Shown here: positions 30,971 to 39,033 of the stretch, one piece after another
Layout of the letters: every line of letters begins with the position of its first letter
Position numbering within the stretch: position 1 is the first letter of the stretch
Assembly (NCBI GenBank): GCA_963712165.1
Contig: CAVQGY010000002.1
Span: forward strand, 1,116,001 to 1,180,000
Direction: 5' to 3'
Length of the DNA: 64,000 nucleotides
From: B10-G9 sp963712165
GTDB taxonomy: Bacteria > Chloroflexota > Anaerolineae > Anaerolineales > UBA11858
Position numbers and translations under genes: made by a program
Notes under the pieces: model-generated
The model's input: only the letters and a program-made list of their open reading frames with translations
What the model was told of the DNA's origin: nothing
The model's database searches: none

Positions 30971-31882
30971 CTAGCTCCTTTTCTGAAGTGGCCGGAGATA
31001 TTCGATCCGTTTCGAAAAATGACTCGGCAGCAGGCTGTAAATATGGGGAATGGTGTTCAGGGAGCAAGTCCGGTTAGTGGCTAAATAGTCCAGCCAGAAT
31101 ATATTGGTAGGGATCTTAAGGGAAAGGTAATCCGCAAAGACTGTAGCAAAGCGGATCAATGCTGTACTGACCGGGACGAGCGTGCGTTTGATTTCCATGA
31201 CATCCAGGAGGGTCAGCACGACCTCCTTGAAGCTGAGCTGTTCCGGACCGCCGATCTCAAGCAGCTCTCGCTCAGTTTTTGGATTGTCCAGGGTCCAGAG
31301 CATGATATTGGCCAGATCCTCGATCCAGAGAGGCTGGAGGAGAGTATCTCCCTGGTCCGGGATGGGGAAGATCAGCGGAATGGCTTTGATCATCTTTGCC
31401 AGGGGGATAGTAAAGCGGTCCTGGGATCCGTATACGATCCCAACCCGCAGGATGGTATAGTTCAAGTCGCTTTTTTGGATAGTATCCTCAACAATGGCTT
31501 TGGCAGTCATTGACGGGTAGGCTGAGGCCCGGTCTGCTCCCAGATGGCTGAGATATACAAAGCGTTGCACGTCCGATTCTTGAGCTGCCTGGACCAGGTT
31601 GCGAGTACCTTTGATGTCCGTTTCCAGCAGATCTCCCCGGGCACCCAATGCTTCCTGGCTTGCCAGGTGGTAGACAACATCCACTCCGACCAGGGCGGCT
31701 CTTAATCCGCGAATATCGCTCAATCCAGACACTGTGGCTTCGACCGGTATACCTTTGGGCAGGTCTGGCGATTTGCCGGAGGGATGGATCAGGACCCGGA
31801 CCTGGTGGTCGGTTTCAGATAAATGGCGTGTTAACGCCTTGCCGATGAATCCAGTAGCTCCGGTTAAAAGGATCTTCTTCAT
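30971..31882 (-). CDS. NAD(P)-dependent epimerase-like (atypical SDR)
   Basis: 303 residues from MKKILLTGATGFIG (GxxGxxG at 8-14). Atypical SDR of the NmrA/NDUFA9 type: YHLASQEALGARGDLLETDIKGTRNLVQAA, FVYLSHLGADRASAYPSMTAKAIVED, LRVGIVYG. The catalytic Tyr position is altered (SAYPSMTAK still gives Y-x-x-x-K-like spacing). May bind a nucleotide cofactor without epimerase activity. The upstream codons to 31918 have no similarity and are left out. Confidence 0.85.
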   Translation of the reverse strand: MKKILLTGATGFIGKALTRHLSETDHQVRVLIHPSGKSPDLPKGIPVEATVSGLSDIRGLRAALVGVDVVYHLASQEALGARGDLLETDIKGTRNLVQAAQESDVQRFVYLSHLGADRASAYPSMTAKAIVEDTIQKSDLNYTILRVGIVYGSQDRFTIPLAKMIKAIPLIFPIPDQGDTLLQPLWIEDLANIMLWTLDNPKTERELLEIGGPEQLSFKEVVLTLLDVMEIKRTLVPVSTALIRFATVFADYLSLKIPTNIFWLDYLATNRTCSLNTIPHIYSLLPSHFSKRIEYLRPLQKRS

Positions 31883-31950
31883 TCCCCGCATTATAGCATC
31901 TGGATCTTTCCGGAACAAATCTGGGATATTTCCCCTGGAAAGCCCCTTGC

Positions 31951-31966
31951 TGGCATAAACCTTGCA
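31951..31966 (+). promoter_or_regulatory. Possible sigma54-type promoter
   Basis: TGGCATAAACCTTGCA matches the -24/-12 consensus TGGCAC-N5-TTGCW with one change. It lies 44 nt before the ATG at 32010. Sigma54 is not common in Chloroflexota, so chance or a sigma70 site (TTGCTG...) must be considered. Confidence 0.3.
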
Positions 31967-32009
31967 TCTTGAGAATAACTCATTCAGGTATCAGAAAGAG
32001 ATCTCTATT

Positions 32010-33251
32010 ATGGACAAAGTGGGTTTTCACTACAGGGTTGATACAAATCACTATTCCGAGGCGGATCTTGGCCTGTGGCTTCCGAGATTAAAAGAATTAG
32101 GAGCCTCCTGGGTTGTCCTCAACGCGCCGATTAACCGGGCTATTCCCGAAGGATTCATAGCCACATTGAAAATGGAGGGTGTAGAACCTGTCCTGCATTT
32201 TCAGATCAAACCCAGCCAGAATCCTGGGATCGAGGAAATGATCCTGCTCTTTGAGAGCTATCAACGCTGGGGAGTTAAGTACATCATCCTTTACGATCGC
32301 CCCAATCAGCAGGAAAGCTGGAGTACGGAAGCCTGGGCTCAGTCCGATCTGCCGGAACGGTTTCTAGATGGATATTTATCCCTGGCTGAAGCTGCTGTAG
32401 CTGTGGGCTTGATCCCGGTTTTTCCACCTCTGGAGCCGGGGGGTGATTATTGGGATATCACCTTCCTCCGTGGTGCCCTGGATGGGATTAAGCGCAGAGC
32501 ATCCCAGCCTCTCCAAAACCGGCTCATCCTCAGCGCGTATGCTGGTTTGAACGGTCGACCGCTAGCATGGGGAAGGGGAGGTCCGCAATCCTGGCCGGAA
32601 GCTCAACCCTATCACACCCCGGGAACCTCTCAAGACCAGTCGGGATTTCGAATTGCAGATTGGTATGGAACGATCTCGGAAACTGTACTGGATAGAAGAT
32701 TGCCATTATTGATGCTGGGAATCCAGGGGCCTGGTCCAGCCGAAACCGATCTGATGGAAATGTTGGTGAACGGCGCCAGGTTGATAGCCCGACAGGCAGT
32801 AAATGGGCAGGAGCCGTTACCGGAGGAAGTTATTGGAGGCGCATTCTGGCTGCTGGTTGAAGATAATAACTCACCTGATACGATTGGCGGCTGGTATACA
32901 CCTGAGGGTTCGCCCAGACCGATCGTGGAAGCCTTTACTTCTGGGGAGGAAACTTTGCCAGCCCCTAAGGGGTCGGGAGAGTTTCGATTCTCACATTATT
33001 TACTGCTGCCGAGCTTTGAGTGGGGGGTTGCTGAATGGCATTTGAATGTCACCCGCCCTTTTATCAAACGCCACCGGCCGACAGTGGGATTTTCGCTGGA
33101 GGAAGCCCTCCAGGCTGAGCAGGTGACCGTAGTTGGAGGAGAGGAGCATTTCTCTGAAAGGCAGCTCACTCACCTTCGTAATCAGGGCTGCCTGGTCAGG
33201 CGAATCGATGGAGATGGTACAAAAATTGCATCCCAATTGGCTGGGATCTAA
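32010..33251 (+). CDS. TIM-barrel-like protein, possible glycosidase relative
   Basis: 413 residues from MDKVGFHYRVDTNHYSEADL (an upstream TTG at 31962 lacks a signal). The alternating beta/alpha pattern (LGASWVVLNAP, VEPVLHFQIKP, WGVKYIILYDRPNQQESW, VGLIPVFPPLEPGGDYWD, GIQGPGPAETD) resembles GH-A TIM barrels. LYDRPNQ and PLEPGGDYWD are candidate carboxylate sites. The C-terminal 90 residues form a separate domain. No signal peptide. I do not recognise the family with confidence. Confidence 0.6.
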   Translation: MDKVGFHYRVDTNHYSEADLGLWLPRLKELGASWVVLNAPINRAIPEGFIATLKMEGVEPVLHFQIKPSQNPGIEEMILLFESYQRWGVKYIILYDRPNQQESWSTEAWAQSDLPERFLDGYLSLAEAAVAVGLIPVFPPLEPGGDYWDITFLRGALDGIKRRASQPLQNRLILSAYAGLNGRPLAWGRGGPQSWPEAQPYHTPGTSQDQSGFRIADWYGTISETVLDRRLPLLMLGIQGPGPAETDLMEMLVNGARLIARQAVNGQEPLPEEVIGGAFWLLVEDNNSPDTIGGWYTPEGSPRPIVEAFTSGEETLPAPKGSGEFRFSHYLLLPSFEWGVAEWHLNVTRPFIKRHRPTVGFSLEEALQAEQVTVVGGEEHFSERQLTHLRNQGCLVRRIDGDGTKIASQLAGI

Positions 33252-33307
33252 TCTTATTTAACAATCATTGCCCGGGATTTGATGGCAATATCCAAGGAGA
33301 CATACTT

Positions 33308-34492
33308 ATGTTCAACGAGAGCCTTGTAGATGATAGACTTCGAGACTGGGGAGAGGAACCCCCTTATATGCCGGTCATCAAGGTGATGGGATTAGGAGGA
33401 GGGGGCAGCAATGCTGTCGACCGTATGATCGACTTTGGCCTGTATGGTGTGGATTTTATCATTGCCAATACAGACCGCCAGGCGATGGCTTTCAGCCAGG
33501 CTCCGGTGAAACTCCAGCTCGGTCCGCAGCTGACCCGTGGGTTAGGGGCAGGCGGGGATCCCAGCGTCGGTGAGGCTGCTGCCCTGGAAAGCAAGGGCGA
33601 TATTGCTATGGCCCTGCAGGGTGCGGATATGGTCTTCCTGACTGCTGGCATGGGCGGAGGGACAGGCACCGGATCGATTCCGGTGGCAGCCGAAGTTGCC
33701 AAAGAATTGGGCATCATCACGGTAGCGGTGGTCACCAAACCATTCGGTTTCGAGGTGGGAGGAAGGCAGAGTAACGCTGAAGAGGGGCTGATGAAGCTCC
33801 AACCCCATGTCAATACCCTGATCACCATCCCTAACGAACGTCTGCTGCAAACAGTCTCGGAAAAAGCCACTCTCACGGAAGCTTTCCATTTAGCGGATGA
33901 TGTCCTGCGGCAAGCAGTGCAGAGCATTACTGAATTGATCACCCATCCAGGCACTATCAACGTCGATTTCGCCCATATTGAACGAGTCATGAAGTTGGGT
34001 GGCGGGGCGCTGATGAGCATTGGTCAGGCATCCGGTGAGGAAAAAGCCCTTAATGCTATCAAACAAGCCCTTTTCCATCCTTTGCTGGAGGATATCTCCT
34101 TGGTCAATGCCTCAGGGTTGATCGTCAATTTCACCTCGGGCAAGGACCTGACCTTGATGGATATTGGTATGGCTCTGAACTATCTCCAGGAGCAGATACC
34201 TCCAGATGCAGAGGTGATCTTCGGTACAACCCAGAACGATCATTTCGAAGGCCGGGTGCAGGTGAATCTAATCGTCACCGGCCTGGGTGCGACAACTTTC
34301 GAGGATGTCTTCAGCTCTTTTACCAGAGAGGACCGGGAATCACCCCCACCTCTCCAACGCAAAGCGGTCAAAGAGAGCTCTGGCGGGGAAGATGGTGAAA
34401 TCAACCAGCGTTCTGAGATGGGCCGAGATCCCCTGGACGTGCCAGCTTTTATGCGCCGCAGGGCGTATGCCAGCTCACAATTCGGCAGCTGA
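33308..34492 (+). CDS. ftsZ: Cell division protein FtsZ
   Basis: 394 residues. Tubulin-like GTPase forming the Z-ring. The nucleotide site starts VMGLGGGGSNAVDRM (27-40); the signature GGGTGTG is at 116-122, followed by NVDFAHIERVM and a T7-type loop. The C-terminal linker is short, and the end carries DPLDVPAFMRRR, the conserved peptide that binds partners such as FtsA or SepF. AAGGAG precedes the ATG. No ftsA or ftsQ is adjacent; instead two small genes follow closely. Confidence 0.93.
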   Translation: MFNESLVDDRLRDWGEEPPYMPVIKVMGLGGGGSNAVDRMIDFGLYGVDFIIANTDRQAMAFSQAPVKLQLGPQLTRGLGAGGDPSVGEAAALESKGDIAMALQGADMVFLTAGMGGGTGTGSIPVAAEVAKELGIITVAVVTKPFGFEVGGRQSNAEEGLMKLQPHVNTLITIPNERLLQTVSEKATLTEAFHLADDVLRQAVQSITELITHPGTINVDFAHIERVMKLGGGALMSIGQASGEEKALNAIKQALFHPLLEDISLVNASGLIVNFTSGKDLTLMDIGMALNYLQEQIPPDAEVIFGTTQNDHFEGRVQVNLIVTGLGATTFEDVFSSFTREDRESPPPLQRKAVKESSGGEDGEINQRSEMGRDPLDVPAFMRRRAYASSQFGS

Positions 34493-34512
34493 GCGGAAAA
34501 GGAGAGAATGAC

Positions 34513-34740
34513 TTGAAAGCTAAGCTGATCGATCATATATCAGAGGAAGTCTACCGGAAACATCCGGATCTCAAGGGAGTAAAGCCCAAGATCGCTCCCA
34601 GGGAAGGTGATCCTTCAGGTGACACTCTGCTCGTGTACCAGAAGAAAGTTTCAGGTCCGGGAGGGAAAAGCATTAACCGTATCGTGCGGGCCGTTGCAGA
34701 TCAAAATGGGAAGATCAAAAAGATCTCTACCTCAAAATGA
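34513..34740 (+). CDS. Small basic protein downstream of ftsZ
   Basis: 75 residues starting at TTG 34513, with AAAAGGAGAG placed 8 nt upstream; no ATG fits. Charged, Lys-rich, no TM, with segments PKIAPREGDPSGDTLLVYQKK and GKSINRIVRAVADQNGKI that suggest a small beta-rich fold. Function not recognised. It lies 20 nt after ftsZ and 13 nt before the next gene. Confidence 0.65.
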   Translation: MKAKLIDHISEEVYRKHPDLKGVKPKIAPREGDPSGDTLLVYQKKVSGPGGKSINRIVRAVADQNGKIKKISTSK

Positions 34741-34753
34741 ACAGGAGCTGGTC

Positions 34754-34960
34754 ATGAAAGTGGTATTGGAAAGATTGGAATACAGCTGGTGGAATTTTCA
34801 CATCCGCACCCTGGATGAATCGAACTGGATCCGGGGGGTCCTGCCAAAGGTCAAAGGGCTGTGGGAAAGGAGGGAAGAAGCCACGCCTTATTTAGTACTA
34901 TCGGTTTTGGGTTTTCCTTTGGGTGTGCTGGTGGGATATTTAATGGTCGTTTTTCAATGA
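34754..34960 (+). CDS. Small single-TM protein downstream of ftsZ
   Basis: 68 residues from the ATG after ACAGGAG (a longer frame upstream overlaps the previous gene and is rejected). An amphipathic Trp/Arg-rich N-terminus (WWNFHIRTLDESNWIRG; LWERREEATPY) is followed by one TM at the C-terminus (about 46-66). This suggests a tail-anchored protein. Cotranscribed with ftsZ, so a divisome link is possible but unproven. Confidence 0.65.
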   Translation: MKVVLERLEYSWWNFHIRTLDESNWIRGVLPKVKGLWERREEATPYLVLSVLGFPLGVLVGYLMVVFQ

Positions 34961-34983
34961 TCAGCCAGTGAACATTACTATTT

Positions 34984-35012
34984 ACCGGGCTGGGGAATCA
35001 CCTCAGCCCGGT
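34984..35012. terminator. Hairpin between convergent units
   Basis: ACCGGGCTG (34984-34992) pairs with CAGCCCGGT (35004-35012), loop of 11. It lies between the ftsZ unit and module B. Only weak T-runs flank it. Confidence 0.6.
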
Positions 35013-35023
35013 ATGGTTTAACC

Positions 35024-35347
35024 TTACTTCCTTAGCGCATCCAGGATCGGCCCCAGGAGATTGCTATAGGATTCGAGAGCTTTCTCCCCTTCCTGAGTGA
35101 TTTTTACGATCGTTTTTGGCACCCGTTCTATGAATTTCTTCTCGATCTTTACGTAACCAGCGCCCTCCAATTTGCTTAAATTGGCAGAGAGGTTTCCCCG
35201 GGTCAAATCTGCAGCGTTGCTGATGAAGGTGAAATCAGCTTCTTCCACACTCATCAGCACCAGGAGGATCTTCAGACGGGTGGGGGAGTGGATTACACGG
35301 TCAAGATCAGATATATCGCGGGGATCTATGGGATGGCTTTCATTCAT
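35024..35347 (-). CDS. Winged-helix transcriptional regulator (module B)
   Basis: 107 residues. Same family as the module A regulator: SPTRLKILLVLMSVEEADFTF, helix 3 DLTRGNLSANLSKLEGAGYV, wing KKFIERVPKTIVKITQEGEKAL. Its start overlaps the membrane-protein stop by 4 nt (ATGA), a sign of coupled translation. Likely autoregulates through the AAACATGTTT palindrome upstream of the operon. Confidence 0.85.
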   Translation of the reverse strand: MNESHPIDPRDISDLDRVIHSPTRLKILLVLMSVEEADFTFISNAADLTRGNLSANLSKLEGAGYVKIEKKFIERVPKTIVKITQEGEKALESYSNLLGPILDALRK

Positions 35348-35922
35348 ACTTTGCCTTCCTCATCTTTGGGATCAGCGGGATACTTCTTGAGAAAGCGCAC
35401 AAAAAGAAACACTCCCAAAGCCATTAAAATCCCACCAACCAGAATGATGATGGTTGGAGTGAGTACTTTATAGCCCAATCCCACAATAAAGAAAACAGGA
35501 ACAAATATGGCGTATAAGGTTATTCTGTTCCACCCTTTATCAAGTGCAAAGAGAAGAGCAATGCCTAAGAGGCCAACGATAATTGGTGCTCGAGCTCCCT
35601 GATTCTCGCCCTGTAAACTAACCAGCAGGGAACCGATGATGACTATCATGCCGGCGCCGAATAGGATGGGTCGGGGTATGGAAGCCGGTTTTAAAAATTT
35701 TGCGTACCCGAAGCGAGGAATCACATAACGCTGCTTCAGGGGAGCAATCAGCAATATCGGCATCCAGCCCAGAAAGGAAAAGATGGTTAAACTGGTCTGC
35801 AGGAAGATCCCGGCTGAAACCAGCGCCCAGCCGACAAAGAAATCCAGCAGGCCATCATTATGGAATGTGCGAGCGTACTGCTTCTTGAGTTCTTTGGTTT
35901 TCTCAGCTAATTGATCGTTCAT
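35344..35922 (-). CDS. Module B membrane protein, paralogue of module A
   Basis: 192 residues from the ATG at 35922, with AAGGAG 7 nt before it (an ATG 15 nt earlier is inside the operator region). FHNDGLLDFFVG and YVIPRFGYAKF match the module A motifs. TM segments at about 32-52, 85-108, 115-132 and 145-178. The C-terminus is charged. Function unknown; the conserved polar motifs in front of and between TM helices may be the functional site. Confidence 0.75.
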   Translation of the reverse strand: MNDQLAEKTKELKKQYARTFHNDGLLDFFVGWALVSAGIFLQTSLTIFSFLGWMPILLIAPLKQRYVIPRFGYAKFLKPASIPRPILFGAGMIVIIGSLLVSLQGENQGARAPIIVGLLGIALLFALDKGWNRITLYAIFVPVFFIVGLGYKVLTPTIIILVGGILMALGVFLFVRFLKKYPADPKDEEGKV

Positions 35923-35938
35923 GAGCAACTCCTTCATA

Positions 35939-35999
35939 TATAAACATGTTTATAAACTAAACATGATAACATAATAAACTATGGGAGAAGCTTTGTCAA
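35939..35999 (-). promoter_or_regulatory. Promoter and AAACnnGTTT operators of module B
   Basis: On the minus strand TTGACA (35994-35999), a 17-nt spacer and TATTAT (35971-35976). The perfect palindrome TATAAACATGTTTATA (35939-35954) lies between the start of transcription and the Shine-Dalgarno; a half-related TAAACATGATAA (35958-35969) adjoins it. Core AAACATGTTT equals AAACAAGTTT of module A apart from the centre. Confidence 0.7.
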
Positions 36000-36181
36000 G
36001 TATGAAATTAGATCAATTTGGGTCGATTCCCGTGGTTGCCCAGGTTATCCATTTTGTAATCGTTGATGGAAAGGGTTTCCCATCCATCTAGTGGTATGAT
36101 TCAACTTACAGAGCGAAATACCATTCCAACTGGCAGAAAAAGGGTTTTCAGCCGGTATTTTCGCTTGAAATCGGCAAAAAT

Positions 36182-36931
36182 ATGAAACCTAAGCCGCTGC
36201 TGGTCCTGTTCTTGATCTGTTTCAGCTTGTTCCTCTTTCTGGGATTCAAGGCCAGTCAGGCTGTGTTTTCCGGGGATATACCATCCCGACCGGGGCTGAA
36301 CACCACTTCCGGACCAGTCCTGATAGAAGAGTCGACCAAAGCCGCGGTTCTGGATCCATTTACGCTGGTCATCCTGGTGGATGATTTGCTGGCGCTCAAC
36401 CCCAGCCTGCAGGGAGTCTGGCTCAACCGTTCGACCGATGGAGGGGTAGGGGCGCTGTTCTTCCCGATCTTCCCTTCCCAAGCCGAGGATGGCACCCAGC
36501 GGGATCTGAATCTGCGGGGAGCGTTCTGGCTTGAGGAATCCCTGGCTCTCTCCCAGGAGTTCCAGACCATCCTGTGGGACAGGAATCTATCCTGGCACCA
36601 GGTCTTGATCCTGGACCATTCTGCTATGGCTGAGATCAACCTGATCCTGGCAGAGCTCAACCCGGACTATCTTTCACTTAACTCGGTGGGCCTGTCCGGC
36701 TTGTCCTACACTGTGGAGCATCGGGATTTGGTCCAGATCAATCAAGCCTTGTTCATCCGCGATCTCTGCAGCCAGCTGCCCTTGTCCGCCCACAATGAGT
36801 TATCTCAGCGGGCCCTGAATGGATTTGCGGGCCATCTGATATTTAGCGGCACGGCTCCCGCAACTTTTATTGGATCGTGGAGCGGAGTCAGCTATTGTCT
36901 GTTTCCAACCATGACCTTACCAGCAAGATAA
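36182..36931 (+). CDS. Exported protein, unknown function
   Basis: 249 residues. Signal peptide or anchor (about 5-27). The rest is an alpha/beta pattern with VILVDDLLALNPSLQGVWLN and HQVLILDHSAMAEINLILAEL. This recalls LytR-CpsA-Psr proteins, but their catalytic Arg/Asp motifs cannot be aligned, so I leave the family open. It lies 6 nt upstream of the mevalonate gene and opens the run to 41658. Confidence 0.6.
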   Translation: MKPKPLLVLFLICFSLFLFLGFKASQAVFSGDIPSRPGLNTTSGPVLIEESTKAAVLDPFTLVILVDDLLALNPSLQGVWLNRSTDGGVGALFFPIFPSQAEDGTQRDLNLRGAFWLEESLALSQEFQTILWDRNLSWHQVLILDHSAMAEINLILAELNPDYLSLNSVGLSGLSYTVEHRDLVQINQALFIRDLCSQLPLSAHNELSQRALNGFAGHLIFSGTAPATFIGSWSGVSYCLFPTMTLPAR

Positions 36932-36937
36932 ATATCT

Positions 36938-37930
36938 ATGATCTCAACCGCTGCGGCCGCCGCCCACCCGAATATCGCTTTTATCAAATACTGGGGAAAC
37001 CAGGATGATACCTGGCGGATTCCATCCAACAGTTCCTTATCCATGAACCTGGACGGACTGGAAACCCGCACAACTGTGCAGTTTGACACTGGCAAGGATG
37101 GCGACCAGTTGATCCTCAATGGTGAGTCTATCGAAGGAGATCCATTAAAGCGAGTCAGTGCCACCCTTGATCGGATCCGTCTGCTGGCGGATTTGAATAC
37201 ATCGGCTCTGATCAAGAGTGAGAATAACTTCCCGGCTGGAGCCGGGATCGCCTCCTCAGCCTCTGCTTTTGCAGCATTGGTCCTGGCTGGAGCGACTGCC
37301 CTGGGTCTGTGCCTCTCCGAGCGGGAGTTATCCCAGCTGGCCCGAACGGGTTCTGGTTCAGCCAGCAGATCCATCCCGGGTGGTTTTGTGGAATGGCAGG
37401 CAGGCACTGATCATGATTCCTCCTTTGCTGCCTCGATTGCTGGCCCGGAGCACTGGGATCTGGTGGACTATATTGTCCTGATCAGCTCCCAGCATAAAGC
37501 GGTCGGCTCTTCCCGGGGCCATCAACTGGCGGGCACCAGCCCCCTGCAGAAAGCCCGGGTTGCCGATGCAGAGCGCCGGCTGGAAATGTGCCGGGATGCC
37601 TTGCTTAACAAGGATTTTCCCGCTTTCGCGGAGGTTGTTGAGCGAGACTCCAACCTGATGCACAGTGTGATGATGACATCCTCACCGCCTCTCTATTATT
37701 GGGAGCCGGGCACCTTGGAGATCATCAACGCGGTCAGGGAATGGCGCGAGGACGGCTTGCAGGTCTGTTTTACGATTGATGCCGGCCCCAACGTGCATCT
37801 GATCTGCCCGGGATCAGATGCTGAAGCTGTTAAACGGCGCCTGACCAGCCTGGTGAATATTAGATCGATATTAAAATGCACTCCGGGAGGTCCTGCCTGG
37901 CTTATCGAACCAGAAATCTCTGGTGTATAA
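36938..37930 (+). CDS. mvaD: Diphosphomevalonate or phosphomevalonate decarboxylase
   Basis: 330 residues, GHMP kinase fold. N-terminus AAAAHPNIAFIKYWGN, ATP loop PAGAGIASSASAF, SRSIPGGFVEW and TIDAGPNVH. The triad of the decarboxylases is present at the classical positions: K17, R144 and D281. It forms IPP (or isopentenyl phosphate) with ATP and loss of CO2. In Roseiflexus, another Chloroflexota, a homologue acts on mevalonate 5-phosphate together with isopentenyl phosphate kinase, so the substrate needs assay. No other mevalonate genes adjoin except possibly the thiolase at 1728. Confidence 0.9.
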   Translation: MISTAAAAAHPNIAFIKYWGNQDDTWRIPSNSSLSMNLDGLETRTTVQFDTGKDGDQLILNGESIEGDPLKRVSATLDRIRLLADLNTSALIKSENNFPAGAGIASSASAFAALVLAGATALGLCLSERELSQLARTGSGSASRSIPGGFVEWQAGTDHDSSFAASIAGPEHWDLVDYIVLISSQHKAVGSSRGHQLAGTSPLQKARVADAERRLEMCRDALLNKDFPAFAEVVERDSNLMHSVMMTSSPPLYYWEPGTLEIINAVREWREDGLQVCFTIDAGPNVHLICPGSDAEAVKRRLTSLVNIRSILKCTPGGPAWLIEPEISGV

Positions 37931-37986
37931 TCTTATGTTCATTCAAGTAACCAATGATTGGTTAATAGATAGGATTGGATAAATAA

Positions 37987-39033
37987 ATGTCAGAAACCCT
38001 TGTTCAGTTATTCGTTGTGATTACTTTGATGATCCTCCTCCATGAGCTGGGCCATTTTTTTGCCTGCCGGCTTTTCGGTATTCCGGTGGAGGAATTTGGA
38101 TTCGGAATTCCTCCCCGCATCACCCGGATGTTTACACTGAGGGGAACGGATTATACGCTCAACTGGATTCCATTGGGCGGCTTTGTTCGACCCCGGGGAG
38201 AAGCTCAGCCTGAGATCGAGGGCGGCCTGGCAGCTTCCAAACCCCTGGTGCGGATTGGCGTCTATCTCGCCGGCCCTCTGATGAATCTGCTGGCTGCAGT
38301 GGCTATTTTTGCGGTCATCTACAGCCGGATCGGATTGCCCGACTATTCCGTGATCCAGATCCATGAAGTGGTTCAGAGCTCACCTGCTGCTGAGGCGGGC
38401 CTCCAAGTAGGCGACACAGTCGTGTCAATCAATGACAAAGAGGCCACTAGCTATGATTATTTTCGGAGTGAGATCCAGGAACACCTGGGAGAAGAGATCA
38501 TCATTACCTATGAAAGAGAAGGAGTGATTGGAGAAGTTTCTCTGATTCCCAGGGCGGATCCGCCAGAAAATGAAGGAGCTATCGGTATATTAATGACCAG
38601 CCCGATCGAAAAGATCAATTGGTTCCAGGCGCTGCCATTAGCGGTTAAAGCTACCGGTCAGTACAGCGTGGCTTTGTTGAAATTGCCTGGTCAGATGATC
38701 CGAGGTTTGGCTGATAGACCAGTGGGATACAAGGGCATCTATGATGCTTTTTCCGGCGCCAAGGAAGGCCGACTGATACCTGGTACATCGGTGGATGTCA
38801 ATGTGCTGTTCTTCTTTGTGATGATCACAGTCTCACTTGGCGTTCTAAATCTACTGCCCATCCCCGCGCTGGATGGCGGAAGGATCCTGTTTGTGCTGCC
38901 CGAGTTGATATTGGGCAGAAAGGTACCCCAGCAAGTACAGAATGTGGTTAACGCAATCGGGTTCTTCAGTGTTATATTGTTATTGATCTATATTAATATC
39001 CTGGACTTTACCTCCCCAGTACAATTGCCCTGA
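37987..39033 (+). CDS. rseP: Site-2 protease RseP/RasP family
   Basis: 348 residues. Zinc intramembrane protease: HELGH (19-23) in TM1, a PDZ domain (about 120-200; SSPAAEAGLQVGDTVVSIND) and the second metal motif NLLPIPALDGGR near the C-terminus. It cuts TM segments of anti-sigma factors or signal peptide remnants. Overlaps the HEAT-repeat gene by 1 nt (TGATG), so the two are coupled. Confidence 0.93.
   Translation: MSETLVQLFVVITLMILLHELGHFFACRLFGIPVEEFGFGIPPRITRMFTLRGTDYTLNWIPLGGFVRPRGEAQPEIEGGLAASKPLVRIGVYLAGPLMNLLAAVAIFAVIYSRIGLPDYSVIQIHEVVQSSPAAEAGLQVGDTVVSINDKEATSYDYFRSEIQEHLGEEIIITYEREGVIGEVSLIPRADPPENEGAIGILMTSPIEKINWFQALPLAVKATGQYSVALLKLPGQMIRGLADRPVGYKGIYDAFSGAKEGRLIPGTSVDVNVLFFFVMITVSLGVLNLLPIPALDGGRILFVLPELILGRKVPQQVQNVVNAIGFFSVILLLIYINILDFTSPVQLP

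Noticed and set aside
34607..34753. Extended N-terminus of the small single-TM gene
   Set aside because: It would overlap the 75-aa gene throughout; the ATG at 34754 has its own AGGAG.
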